Part shown: positions 32,663 through 40,125 of the stretch, in pieces
How the letters are laid out: every line of letters starts with the position of its first letter
How positions within the stretch are numbered: the first letter of the stretch is position 1
Assembly (NCBI GenBank): GCA_944387055.1
Contig: CALXDL010000032.1
Coordinates: 1-44,208 of the forward strand
Direction: 5' to 3'
Source of the DNA: an uncultured Oscillospiraceae bacterium
GTDB lineage: Bacteria; Bacillota; Clostridia; Oscillospirales; Oscillospiraceae
Length of the DNA: 44,208 bases
Notes under the pieces: model-generated
The model's database searches: none
The model's input: the letters and a program-made list of their open reading frames with translations, nothing else
Told to the model about the DNA's origin: nothing
Made by a program: the position numbers and the translations under genes

Positions 32663-34111
32663 ATGAGATCGATCTGGGCGCAGACCTGTGAGATCCCGCC
32701 TCGAGCACCGCTGCCGGGAGATCTGGAGACAGAGATCGCCGTGGTGGGTGCGGGCATGGCCGGTGTGCTGATCTCTGCCGCCTTACAAGAAGCAGGGCAC
32801 CAAGTGGTCATCTTGGAGGCAGAGCGGATCGGCAGCGGCCAAACAGGCGGCACCACGGCAAAGATCACCTCACAGCATGGCCTATGTTACGCAGCACTGG
32901 TCCGCTCCATGTCCCTGCCGGCAGCGAAGCTGTACGCTCAGTCCAATGAAGCAGCCATCCAGGGATACCGGCGCATCATCCTGGAGCGCGGCATCGACTG
33001 CGGGCTGGAGACATGCAGTTCCTATGTCTGCGGGGCCCCGGGGACAGATCCGGAGCCGCTCATGGAGGAGGCCAGAGCCGCTGCGGCGCTGGGGCTCCCC
33101 GCGGCTTTCACGGCAGATGTCCCACTGCCGTTCCCGACAGCCGGCGCGGTCCGGTTCAAAGCGCAGGCCCAGTTCCATCCGCTCCAGTTCCTCAAAGCCA
33201 TGTCGGACGAGCTGACCGTGTTCGAGCATACGCGGGTCCAGGCTGTGGAGGATCACGCGCTGTTCACGGGCCATGGGACCGTGCGGGCAGAACGGATCGT
33301 TTTCGCCTGCCACTTCCCCTTCGTGGATCTGCCCGGCATGTACTTCGCCAGGATGCACCAGGAACGTTCCTATGTCCTGGCGCTGGCACACGCTCCGCGG
33401 CTGGAGGGCATGTTCCTCGGCTCGGGCGCCGGACACTGGTCTCTCCGGTCCTATCGAGATCTGCTCCTGTTGGGCGGAGAAGGCCATCGTACCGGAGAGA
33501 ACGGCGACGGCGGGCGGTATGACCGCCTGCGGGAGAGAGCGGCAGCCTGGTTCCCCGGCAGCCGGGAGGTGGCCCACTGGTCTGCGCAAGACTGTATGCC
33601 CCCCGACGGCGTACCCTATATCGGCCGTTATGCGTCCAGCCGCCCGGACTGGTTCGTTGCCACCGGCTTCCAGAAATGGGGCATGACGGCCTCCATGGTG
33701 GCTGCCATGGTGCTGCGCGAACTCGTCTGCGGCCGGGACCATCCGGCCGCGTCCCTCTATTCCCCCAGCCGGTGGGAGGCGGCGGCGCTCCCCGGGATCG
33801 CTGCGGAAGGATGGCACGCCGTGAAAGGCCTGGCCAAGCGGTCGCTCCAGATCCCCACGGAGGCAGCCGCCCACATCCCACCCGATCACGGCGCCGTCGT
33901 CTCTCTGCACGGAGAGAAGGTGGGCGTCTATCGTGACGAGGAGGGGGCTCTCCATCCCGTGGAGATCCGCTGTCCCCATCTGGGCTGTCAGCTGGAGTGG
34001 GATCCGGACACACGCACTTGGGACTGCCCGTGCCATGGCTCCCGCTTCGACCGTTTCGGGCATCTGCTCTCCGGTCCCGCCTTGGAGGATATCGTCCATG
34101 AGGATGCGTGA
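32663..34111 (+). CDS. FAD-dependent oxidoreductase with C-terminal Rieske [2Fe-2S] domain
   Basis: 482 residues. A DAO-type FAD domain (about 22-365) starts with EIAVVGAGMAGVLISAAL and ends with the FAD-contact region WFVATGFQKWGMT. The Rieske domain (about 395-480) carries both cluster motifs, CPHLGC (437-442) and CPCHGS (455-460). It resembles the B. subtilis YhfW type, whose substrate is unknown. Electrons would pass between an amine or acid substrate, FAD and the iron-sulphur cluster. GAAAGGAGG precedes the ATG. The stop overlaps the next gene by 14 bases, so the two are coupled. Confidence 0.92.
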   Translation: MRSIWAQTCEIPPRAPLPGDLETEIAVVGAGMAGVLISAALQEAGHQVVILEAERIGSGQTGGTTAKITSQHGLCYAALVRSMSLPAAKLYAQSNEAAIQGYRRIILERGIDCGLETCSSYVCGAPGTDPEPLMEEARAAAALGLPAAFTADVPLPFPTAGAVRFKAQAQFHPLQFLKAMSDELTVFEHTRVQAVEDHALFTGHGTVRAERIVFACHFPFVDLPGMYFARMHQERSYVLALAHAPRLEGMFLGSGAGHWSLRSYRDLLLLGGEGHRTGENGDGGRYDRLRERAAAWFPGSREVAHWSAQDCMPPDGVPYIGRYASSRPDWFVATGFQKWGMTASMVAAMVLRELVCGRDHPAASLYSPSRWEAAALPGIAAEGWHAVKGLAKRSLQIPTEAAAHIPPDHGAVVSLHGEKVGVYRDEEGALHPVEIRCPHLGCQLEWDPDTRTWDCPCHGSRFDRFGHLLSGPALEDIVHEDA

Positions 34112-34952
34112 GGGGTTTTGTGGCTGGTATTTCAAATGTCAGTCCGAAGACGAGTCCATCGCCCTCATCCCGGCGGTCCACACAGCGGGCGGCCAGCGCA
34201 CCTGCTCCATCCAGATCCTCAGCGCTCACGGCTCTCTGGCGGCCGCCCTGCCGGGAGAGCACTGTCACATCTGGCGGGACCGGCCCTGCGCGGTACTGGG
34301 CGGCAGCCTCTTTTCAGAGAGCGGCATCCGGCTGGACCTCCACACAGATACGGTCCGTGCCGCCGGTTCCCTGCGTTTCGGGGCCTTCTCGCCGCTCCGC
34401 TATGACATCATGGGCCCCTTTTCCTGGGTCCCGGCCATGGAGTGCCGCCACAGCGTGGCCAGTATGCGCCACAGCGTGGATGGCCACCTGCGCATCAATG
34501 GCCGGGACTTCTGCTTCCGCGATGGTGTGGGATACCTGGAAGGGGACCGGGGCCGCTCGTTCCCCCGGCGGTACGCTTGGACACAGTGCTGTTTCGACGG
34601 AGGTTCGCTGATGCTGGCCGTGGCGGATGTCCCGCTGGGCCCCGTCTCGTTCACAGGCGTCCTCTGTGTCATCCAGTTCCAGGGGCGGGAATACCGCCTC
34701 GCCACCTATCTGGGCGCACGGGCCGCCTCTATCCGGGATGGGACGATCGTCATCCGGCAGGCCGGTCTGGACTTCACGGCGGCACTGTTGGACCGGCAGG
34801 CCCATCCGCTCCAAGCCCCGATACGCGGCGCCATGACCAGGATCGTGCGGGAAAACGTATCCTGCCGCGCCTTCTACCGCTTCCGCAGAGACGACCGGAC
34901 GCTCTTCGCTTTCGAGACGCCGCGGGCCGCGTTCGAATACGGATATCCCTGA
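34098..34952 (+). CDS. Tocopherol-cyclase-like (lipocalin-like) protein
   Basis: 284 residues, no signal peptide. The start MREGFCGWYFKCQSEDESIALIP (split as GWYFK, then IALIP) and the later FSWVPAMECRHSVASMRH and YLEGDRGRSFPRRYAWTQC have the pattern of bacterial proteins annotated as tocopherol cyclase family. The block YLEGDRGRSFPRRYAW is especially typical. These are beta-rich and may bind hydrophobic or aromatic ligands; cyclase activity in Firmicutes is unproven. The ATG at 34098 has GGAGG 9 bases upstream and overlaps the Rieske gene. A second ATG at 34104 is possible. Joint function with the oxidoreductase is inferred. Confidence 0.8.
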   Translation: MRMREGFCGWYFKCQSEDESIALIPAVHTAGGQRTCSIQILSAHGSLAAALPGEHCHIWRDRPCAVLGGSLFSESGIRLDLHTDTVRAAGSLRFGAFSPLRYDIMGPFSWVPAMECRHSVASMRHSVDGHLRINGRDFCFRDGVGYLEGDRGRSFPRRYAWTQCCFDGGSLMLAVADVPLGPVSFTGVLCVIQFQGREYRLATYLGARAASIRDGTIVIRQAGLDFTAALLDRQAHPLQAPIRGAMTRIVRENVSCRAFYRFRRDDRTLFAFETPRAAFEYGYP

Positions 34953-34992
34953 GAGGCACCCGCTGCCCTCATCTGCGCGCCGACCCTTCTTC

Positions 34993-35811
34993 TCAAAAGT
35001 GCGCTCCGTAGACGCGGACGGCGTTCTGGAAGAAGACGCGCTCCCAATACCGCTCTGGGACCAGCCTGCGGATGAAATCGGCATATACCGCCAGATCCAC
35101 GATGGGCCAGTCCGTGCCGAAGAGGATATCGTCCCAGCGGTCAGCGGCGGTGAGCCAGGTCCGCAGCAAGGAGACATATCCCGCCTGCTCCTGGAAATAG
35201 CGCTCCAGGTCGACCGGTCCCTCCAGCAGGCCTGAGAGGTCTGTGGACACATTGGGGTCCTTCCCCAGCACGGCCGCCGCCGCGTCCAGGAACGGGTTGC
35301 CGAAATGGCACATGACGAAGTGGGTGTCCGGATGATCTGCCGCCACTTCGTCCAGGGCCAGCGGATGGCAGTATCGCAGGCTGGCACGCGGTCCAGCCGT
35401 GAGTCCCATGTGCACGGCCACGGGCTTGCCGTAATGGGCGGCGAGGGCATATATGGGCTCATATACCGGATCATCCAGCGAGATCCGGTTATAACCAGGA
35501 TAGAGCTTGACGCCGCAGCAGCCATCCCGGGCCAGGTTCTCCTCCACCTTATCCGCAAGATCCGGGCGGATAGACGCGCCACCCGAGAGCAGGGAGCTGT
35601 CCAGCCCGATACAGTAGTGGAAGAGGTCTGCCGGATAGTCGTGATAGGCCGGTTCCAGGCTCCGGTTCCCCATGACCACTCCATGGACGATCCCCAGCTC
35701 GCCGTAAGCCTGGCGCAGGCGGCGGATGCTATCGCACGAGCCCGCCCCCTCTCCGCCGCCTGCTGGTGTCTCTTCCGGGAACACGTGCAGATGTGCGTCG
35801 ATGATCTTCAC
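34993..35811 (-). CDS. COG2159-type amidohydrolase
   Basis: 272 residues of a TIM-barrel metal-dependent hydrolase. Ligand candidates: DAHLH near the start (His7, His9), a Lys in GVKLYPGYN, VAVHMG, VMCHFG and the Asp of FGTDWP. That is the pattern of ACMSD-like decarboxylases and hydrolases (COG2159); the substrate is unknown. The GTG start (35809-35811) overlaps the ATPase stop (TGA, 35808-35810) as GTGA, so translation is coupled. An AAAGGAGG lies about 10 bases before it. It is the last gene of the apbE operon, converging on the tocopherol-cyclase-like gene. Confidence 0.85.
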   Translation of the reverse strand: MKIIDAHLHVFPEETPAGGGEGAGSCDSIRRLRQAYGELGIVHGVVMGNRSLEPAYHDYPADLFHYCIGLDSSLLSGGASIRPDLADKVEENLARDGCCGVKLYPGYNRISLDDPVYEPIYALAAHYGKPVAVHMGLTAGPRASLRYCHPLALDEVAADHPDTHFVMCHFGNPFLDAAAAVLGKDPNVSTDLSGLLEGPVDLERYFQEQAGYVSLLRTWLTAADRWDDILFGTDWPIVDLAVYADFIRRLVPERYWERVFFQNAVRVYGAHF

Positions 35812-36896
35812 GGGTGATGCCCCTCCTTTCCGCGCCGGTCCATCCACTCTCCTCTCCGCCGCTCTGCTGTCTGGACGTCTTCCGGAAGCAGCTGCATCAG
35901 ATCCTCCCGCGTGGCATGGGACATCCCCGCCAAGCGGTCCGCCTGGCAGGCGACGATCCGCTCGAAGAGATTGCGCACGCCTCTGGCGTTGCCGAAAGCG
36001 GCCCCAGCGGCACTCTCCTGTGCGATGGCTATCCGGACCTGCTCCTCAGCGTCCGCGCTGAGCGTATAGCAGTTCTTGGCGCACTGCATCCGGAAGATAT
36101 CCATCATCTCCGCCAGTGTATAGTCGTCAAAATGGAGCCAGATGTTGAATCGGGACTCCAGGCCGGGGTTGAAGCGGATGAACGCCTCCATCAGCCCGTC
36201 ATATCCCGCCACAATCACCACCAAGTCGTCCCGGTGGTCCTCCATGGCTTTCAGGATGGTGTCGATGGCCTCTTGGCCAAAATCGTTCGCCCCCTGGCCC
36301 CGCAACGCATAGGCCTCGTCGATGAACAGTACGCCGCCCAGGGCCGACTCCACTGCCTTCCGGGTCTTGATCGCGGTCTGGCCCACATACCCCGCCACCA
36401 GGCCGCTGCGGTCCACCTCCACCAGTTGGCCCTTGCTCAGCACGCCCAGAGCGCGGTATATCCGGGCCATCATCCGGGCCACGGTGGTCTTCCCTGTGCC
36501 GGGAGCTCCGGTGAAGACCATATGGAGGCTCCTGTCCGCGGTGGGCAGGCCGTTCTCCCGCCGCATCTCATGGACGCGCGCCATGTTGACCAGGCTGCGG
36601 ACCTGCTGCTTCACAGCAGACAAGCCGATATATCCATCCAGCTCCGCCAGGAGATCCTCCAGCTTCTCCGGAGCGGGACTGTCCTGCTCGGCCGCTTGCG
36701 CATCTATGGCCGTCCCGGCCGCTTCCGGCGCCTTCTCCGCCGGTCTGGCCCCCTTGTCCGGCGCGCCGCCGGGCGCGCCCCAGAAGTCGGTCCCCATGCG
36801 CCGCAGGTCCCGCTCCGTCATGGTGCGGATGAGGTCCAGCTGCTGCAGGATGATCTGGTCCTTCTTACTGATATCCTTACGGTCCATCGGCTTCAC
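35808..36896 (-). CDS. CbbX/SpoVK-type AAA ATPase
   Basis: 362 residues. A variable N-terminal part (1-85, Ala/Pro-rich) precedes a AAA module: GYIGLSAVKQQV (89-100), Walker A GAPGTGKTT (130-138), pore loop GYVGQ (169-173), Walker B GVLFIDEAY (188-196) and a sensor/arginine-finger region near NPGLESRFN. CbbX-type ATPases remodel partner proteins as hexamers; SpoVK is a sporulation relative. It overlaps the Gx transporter gene by ATGA and the amidohydrolase by GTGA. The substrate to be remodelled is unknown; the redox operon context is unusual. Confidence 0.9.
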   Translation of the reverse strand: MKPMDRKDISKKDQIILQQLDLIRTMTERDLRRMGTDFWGAPGGAPDKGARPAEKAPEAAGTAIDAQAAEQDSPAPEKLEDLLAELDGYIGLSAVKQQVRSLVNMARVHEMRRENGLPTADRSLHMVFTGAPGTGKTTVARMMARIYRALGVLSKGQLVEVDRSGLVAGYVGQTAIKTRKAVESALGGVLFIDEAYALRGQGANDFGQEAIDTILKAMEDHRDDLVVIVAGYDGLMEAFIRFNPGLESRFNIWLHFDDYTLAEMMDIFRMQCAKNCYTLSADAEEQVRIAIAQESAAGAAFGNARGVRNLFERIVACQADRLAGMSHATREDLMQLLPEDVQTAERRRGEWMDRRGKEGHHP

Positions 36897-37408
36897 CCTT
36901 TCATGATCCCCGTGTGAGACAGTGCCCGGAACAGTGAGGCGGAGACAAGGCCAGTCAGCGCGCCGGTGAGCAGAGACACGGCCAGCAGGACCGGCAGATA
37001 ATATACCGGCGCCCCATTCCCCAAGGTCAGCACGGCCGCCGCCACCTGCCCGCAGTTATGGGCCGCCGCGCCGCCGATGGAGACACCGTAGACAGACAGC
37101 CTCCGCAGGCGGCTCAGGCCGATCATCACCGCCATGGCGGTGACGCCCCCAAGCAGTGAGAAGATGAGGGCGTTCATGTTCCCGGCGAACACCGCGCCCA
37201 GGATGCACCGGGCCACCAAGATCAGCATGGCCTGCCCTGGTCCCAGAGCATACAGGGCGAAAAGGGTCACGATGTTGGCAAGGCCCAGTTTGATGCCGGG
37301 GATCGGGATGGCGGCAGTCAGTGGGAAGAGCCCCTCCAGATAGCTCAGCGCCAGTGCCATCGCAGTCAGCACCGCGCAGGCTGTGAGCTGATGTGTCGTC
37401 AGTTTCAT
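36893..37408 (-). CDS. Gx transporter family protein (HepS-like)
   Basis: 171 residues with five or six hydrophobic segments. The N-terminal part reads MALALSYLEGLFPLTAAIPIPG then IKLGLANIVTLFALY, the conserved block of the family once called heptaprenyl diphosphate synthase component I; it resembles ECF-type vitamin S-components. NCGQVAAAV also fits. The family commonly sits beside a NusG-domain-II protein and ApbE, as here. The stop overlaps the AAA ATPase start by 4 bases. No substrate can be assigned. Confidence 0.88.
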   Translation of the reverse strand: MKLTTHQLTACAVLTAMALALSYLEGLFPLTAAIPIPGIKLGLANIVTLFALYALGPGQAMLILVARCILGAVFAGNMNALIFSLLGGVTAMAVMIGLSRLRRLSVYGVSIGGAAAHNCGQVAAAVLTLGNGAPVYYLPVLLAVSLLTGALTGLVSASLFRALSHTGIMKG

Positions 37409-37420
37409 GCCCCGCCTCCT

Positions 37421-37819
37421 TCATCCGATCACGGCGTCCACGTCCGGGCTGGCAGCGCCGCCCTCCAGCTGTATGATCACCCGCGCGGGCAGGCAGACGA
37501 TGCTCCTCCCCGGCTGGGAGATGGGCGCAGTCTCCACACAGTCCTGAGAGGGGCAGTCAGACGAGGCCACGAACACCTCTGTCTCCGTCACGACCACATG
37601 GAGCGTATAGCCGTTCCCCCGGACTGTCTGTTCAGTCTCTCCGTCCAGCGGGATCCGCTCCACCTCTGTCCCGTCCACGGTGATCACCGCCGTGAGGCTC
37701 CCGCTGTCCTCAGCGGGGGCGGTCCAAGTCACCGCGGCGCAGAGCACGGCCAAGGCCGCCACCAGCGCCGCCACCAGGCCGTCCCAGCCGCTGGGCCGCA
37801 GCTCAGGATACGATCTCAT
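37421..37819 (-). CDS. NusG domain II-containing membrane-anchored protein
   Basis: 132 residues. An N-terminal hydrophobic segment (about 14-32) anchors the small beta-domain outside the membrane. The domain ends with SSDCPSQDCVETAPISQPG and SIVCLPARVII, the conserved Cys-rich part of NusG domain II (DUF1312) proteins. It has no transcription role; the three cysteines may be redox active or bind a cofactor. It overlaps the apbE stop by 17 bases and precedes the Gx transporter by 12 bases, the usual partners of this family. Confidence 0.92.
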   Translation of the reverse strand: MRSYPELRPSGWDGLVAALVAALAVLCAAVTWTAPAEDSGSLTAVITVDGTEVERIPLDGETEQTVRGNGYTLHVVVTETEVFVASSDCPSQDCVETAPISQPGRSIVCLPARVIIQLEGGAASPDVDAVIG

Positions 37820-38891
37820 AGGTGTATCCGCTCCCTTCGATCGCCTCGTATCGGTCTGCCAGTCCCTCCGTGAGCACCACCCGGCCGTCTTCTGTCACCA
37901 AGACCAGGTCGAACGCCTCCTTCTCTGCGCGCCAGAGATCCAACGCCCGTTCCTCCCCCAGGACGAAGAGGGCAGTGGAAAGGGCGTCACACATGGTGCC
38001 GTTGCCCGGATCGTCCTCCAACTGGGTCCGGCCCGTCGCGTCTGCCACCACGGTGACCGAGAGGAGGCCGCTCTGTGCGGGACGGCCCGTGGCCGGATCG
38101 AGGATATGGTGATAGAGCTGGCCATCCATCTCGAAGTTGCGCTGGTATCCGCCGGAGGTGACGGCGAACGCATCCTGGAGCAGCAGGATGGCGGCATAGG
38201 CACTGCCGTCTTCCGGCGCGTGCGGGTCCTGGACGCCCACACGCCAAGCAGTGCCATCCGTCTTTGCCCCACGGACGTACACGTTCCCACCCAGATAGAC
38301 GACGCCGCTGGAGACCCCGTGTTCGGCGTACGCCCCTTCCAGCAGGTCAGAGACATATCCCTTGGCGATGCCGCCCAAGTCCACAGACTGGCCCTGGCCC
38401 AGGCGGACATACCATGTGCCGTCACGCTCCGTGACCTGTACCTGGCTGCCGTCTACCAACGCCAGCCGCTCCGCCAGGGTCTGGCTGTCCGGCACCTGCT
38501 GGACGTCCTTGATGAAGCCCCAAGCGTCAGCCACCGGTGCGATGGTGATGTCGAAAGAACCGCCGGTGAGGGCGCGATACGCTCCCGCCGCCTGTATCAG
38601 CTTCCCCAGGGCCGGATCCACTGCCATCTGCTGGCCATCTGCCGCGTTGAGCCGGCTCACCTGACTGTCCTCCCGTGTGCGGGAGAGGAGCTCTTCCATC
38701 TGAGAGACCACTTCCTGCGCCTGCTGTACGGCCCCTTCCCCGTCTCCGCCATATGCCGTGAAAGACATCACCGTATCCATGGCGAACACTTGACCGCTGG
38801 CCTCCTCTGAGGTGCCAGTCTCTGCCCCGCCGCACCCTGTCAGGCCCACGGCCGTCAAAAATACCAGCAGGAATATCAAGATCCGTTTCAT
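37803..38891 (-). CDS. apbE: FAD:protein FMN transferase, lipoprotein form
   Basis: 362 residues. The lipobox LTGC (Cys20) anchors it outside. ApbE moves FMN from FAD onto a Thr or Ser of exported flavoproteins, with Mg2+. Visible family blocks: AMDTVMSFTAYG, SVDLGGIAKGYVSDLL, SGGYQRNFEM, YHHILDPATGRPAQSG and the metal-site region CDALSTALFVLG. No FMN-accepting protein (FMN-binding domain) is in this window, so its client is elsewhere. It is the first gene of the operon, with two apparent promoters upstream (38990-39018 and 39101-39129). GAGGAG precedes the ATG. Confidence 0.95.
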   Translation of the reverse strand: MKRILIFLLVFLTAVGLTGCGGAETGTSEEASGQVFAMDTVMSFTAYGGDGEGAVQQAQEVVSQMEELLSRTREDSQVSRLNAADGQQMAVDPALGKLIQAAGAYRALTGGSFDITIAPVADAWGFIKDVQQVPDSQTLAERLALVDGSQVQVTERDGTWYVRLGQGQSVDLGGIAKGYVSDLLEGAYAEHGVSSGVVYLGGNVYVRGAKTDGTAWRVGVQDPHAPEDGSAYAAILLLQDAFAVTSGGYQRNFEMDGQLYHHILDPATGRPAQSGLLSVTVVADATGRTQLEDDPGNGTMCDALSTALFVLGEERALDLWRAEKEAFDLVLVTEDGRVVLTEGLADRYEAIEGSGYTYEIVS

Positions 38892-38989
38892 CGCAACTCC
38901 TCTATCATCTTCATCTCGGTCTCAACGGGTGCATGTCCCCTCCCTGCGTGTCCTTGCGCAGCGGGTCCCATGCCCTCGTCTGACGGTTT

Positions 38990-39018
38990 ATTCTATCACC
39001 AGCATCGCATGTCCGCAA
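38990..39018 (-). promoter_or_regulatory. Proximal promoter of the apbE operon
   Basis: TTGCGG (39013-39018), a 17-base spacer and TAGAAT (38990-38995) on the minus strand, about 100 bases before the apbE ATG. Confidence 0.65.
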
Positions 39019-39100
39019 GCACCGGGCGGAGCCGCCTCACACCGCGCTGTCCGTGCCCCGCCCCGCCCATCTCCTCCGATAGGATATGTTTATCGCGCCC

Positions 39101-39129
39101 ATTGTACCATCCACATGCTCCTTTTTCAA
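39101..39129 (-). promoter_or_regulatory. Distal promoter toward apbE
   Basis: TTGAAA (39124-39129), a 17-base spacer and TACAAT (39101-39106). Close to consensus, 111 bases further upstream than the proximal promoter. Confidence 0.65.
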
Positions 39130-39175
39130 GGCGGTGCCCCTCTGGCACACCAGCTCCGTGCCTCTCACGTCCCCC

Positions 39176-39204
39176 TTGCAAAAAGGGATCGAGCCTGCTA
39201 TAAT
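39176..39204 (+). promoter_or_regulatory. Promoter of the 253-residue membrane protein
   Basis: TTGCAA (39176-39181), a 17-base spacer and a perfect TATAAT (39199-39204). The start codon is 75 bases downstream. Confidence 0.8.
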
Positions 39205-39278
39205 GTTTGGGTATGTCGGTGGAGGGATTGCCTCCGCGGCTTACAGATCGGAAATGATTCCCTGGAGGTCATCAATAT

Positions 39279-40040
39279 ATGTCGAAGAATCCCAAGAGTG
39301 CAAGACCGGTCAAAGGGAAGGACCCCATGACCGGAGCGATGAAGTTTTTCCTGGCAGGCTGCGTGGCCGAGCTGTACCTGTTCATCATCCGCCGCTTCTA
39401 TGTGAACGGCACCGCCGCACAGATGGTGGCGTGGTTCGACTATCTGCTGTATCTGGCTGCGTCGGGCCTCGTGGTCTTCATCGTCGGACTGGTCCTGTCC
39501 GTCCTCTGGCGGGCGGACCGGAAGAAGCGGGTCTGGGGCTGGGCCATCTGCGGTGCAGGCGCGTTCCTGGGAGGAGCCTCCGGTCTGGTCCGGCTGCTGA
39601 ACGCCCCTGCCCTGAGCTTCTTGTCCGTGGCGGTACCGGTGGCGATGCTGCTGGTCATCCTTTGGAGCCTCTATGACCGGGAGTGCTCCTGGGCGCTGAC
39701 GATCCTGGGCGTCTCCCTGCTGGTCCTGTGGATCATGCGGCGGGAACTCAACAGCATGTTCCTGGGCAGCTATGTGAAGGCCGGCGCGGCAGTATACTTC
39801 CTGCTCTTGGTGGCGGTGGCGTTCCTGGCCCGCAAGGCCAGCCGTTCCAACGGCGTCCTGGGCAAGGTGCATGTCCTGCCCGCCGGTGCGGACGTCCTGC
39901 CGGTCTATGTGGCCTGCGGTCTTTCTGCCGTGGCCGTGGCGGCCGCGTTCATCAGCACGACCGTGGCCTACTACGCCATGTGGTCTCTGGCCGTGGTGGT
40001 CTTCGCCCTGGCCGTGTACTACACCGTCAAACAGCTCTGA
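39279..40040 (+). CDS. Polytopic membrane protein of unknown function
   Basis: 253 residues with a basic N-terminal tail (MSKNPKSARPVKGKDP) and about six to seven hydrophobic segments, for example YLLYLAASGLVVFIVGLVLSV, LSFLSVAVPVAMLLVILW and AVYFLLLVAVAFLA. No catalytic or transport motif is recognisable. GGAGG lies 11 bases before the ATG. It has its own promoter and two terminators after it, so it is probably transcribed alone. Confidence 0.8.
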   Translation: MSKNPKSARPVKGKDPMTGAMKFFLAGCVAELYLFIIRRFYVNGTAAQMVAWFDYLLYLAASGLVVFIVGLVLSVLWRADRKKRVWGWAICGAGAFLGGASGLVRLLNAPALSFLSVAVPVAMLLVILWSLYDRECSWALTILGVSLLVLWIMRRELNSMFLGSYVKAGAAVYFLLLVAVAFLARKASRSNGVLGKVHVLPAGADVLPVYVACGLSAVAVAAAFISTTVAYYAMWSLAVVVFALAVYYTVKQL

Positions 40041-40046
40041 TCCCTT

Positions 40047-40075
40047 GGGCAGCTCTCCGTGGGCTGCCCTTTCTC
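40047..40075 (+). terminator. First terminator after the membrane protein gene
   Basis: GGGCAGC pairs with GCTGCCC around an eight- or nine-base loop, then TTTCTC. It starts 6 bases past the stop. Confidence 0.75.
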
Positions 40076-40085
40076 TATAGTGCTA

Positions 40086-40125
40086 CGCGCCCGGGGACAA
40101 CACCCCGGGCGCGCGTCTTTTTATT
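40086..40125 (+). terminator. Second, stronger terminator
   Basis: CGCGCCCGGGG pairs with CCCCGGGCGCG (11 bp, loop ACAACA), then TCTTTTTATT on the plus strand. It abuts the stop of the convergent DUF4127 gene at 40121. Confidence 0.8.

Larger units (their letters stand above)
38892..39278. other. Intergenic region with divergent promoters
   Basis: 387 bases with no gene I can support. They hold two tandem promoters toward apbE and one toward the membrane protein gene. A 24-codon frame begins at an ATG next to GGAGGAG near 39071 on the minus strand, but the spacing to that site is too short and I do not call it. Confidence 0.5.

Noticed and set aside
31255..32868. 537-codon minus-strand frame opposite the VWA gene
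   Set aside because: It is antisense to a clear VWA domain with an intact metal site and crosses the hairpin region. Its residues show no domain.
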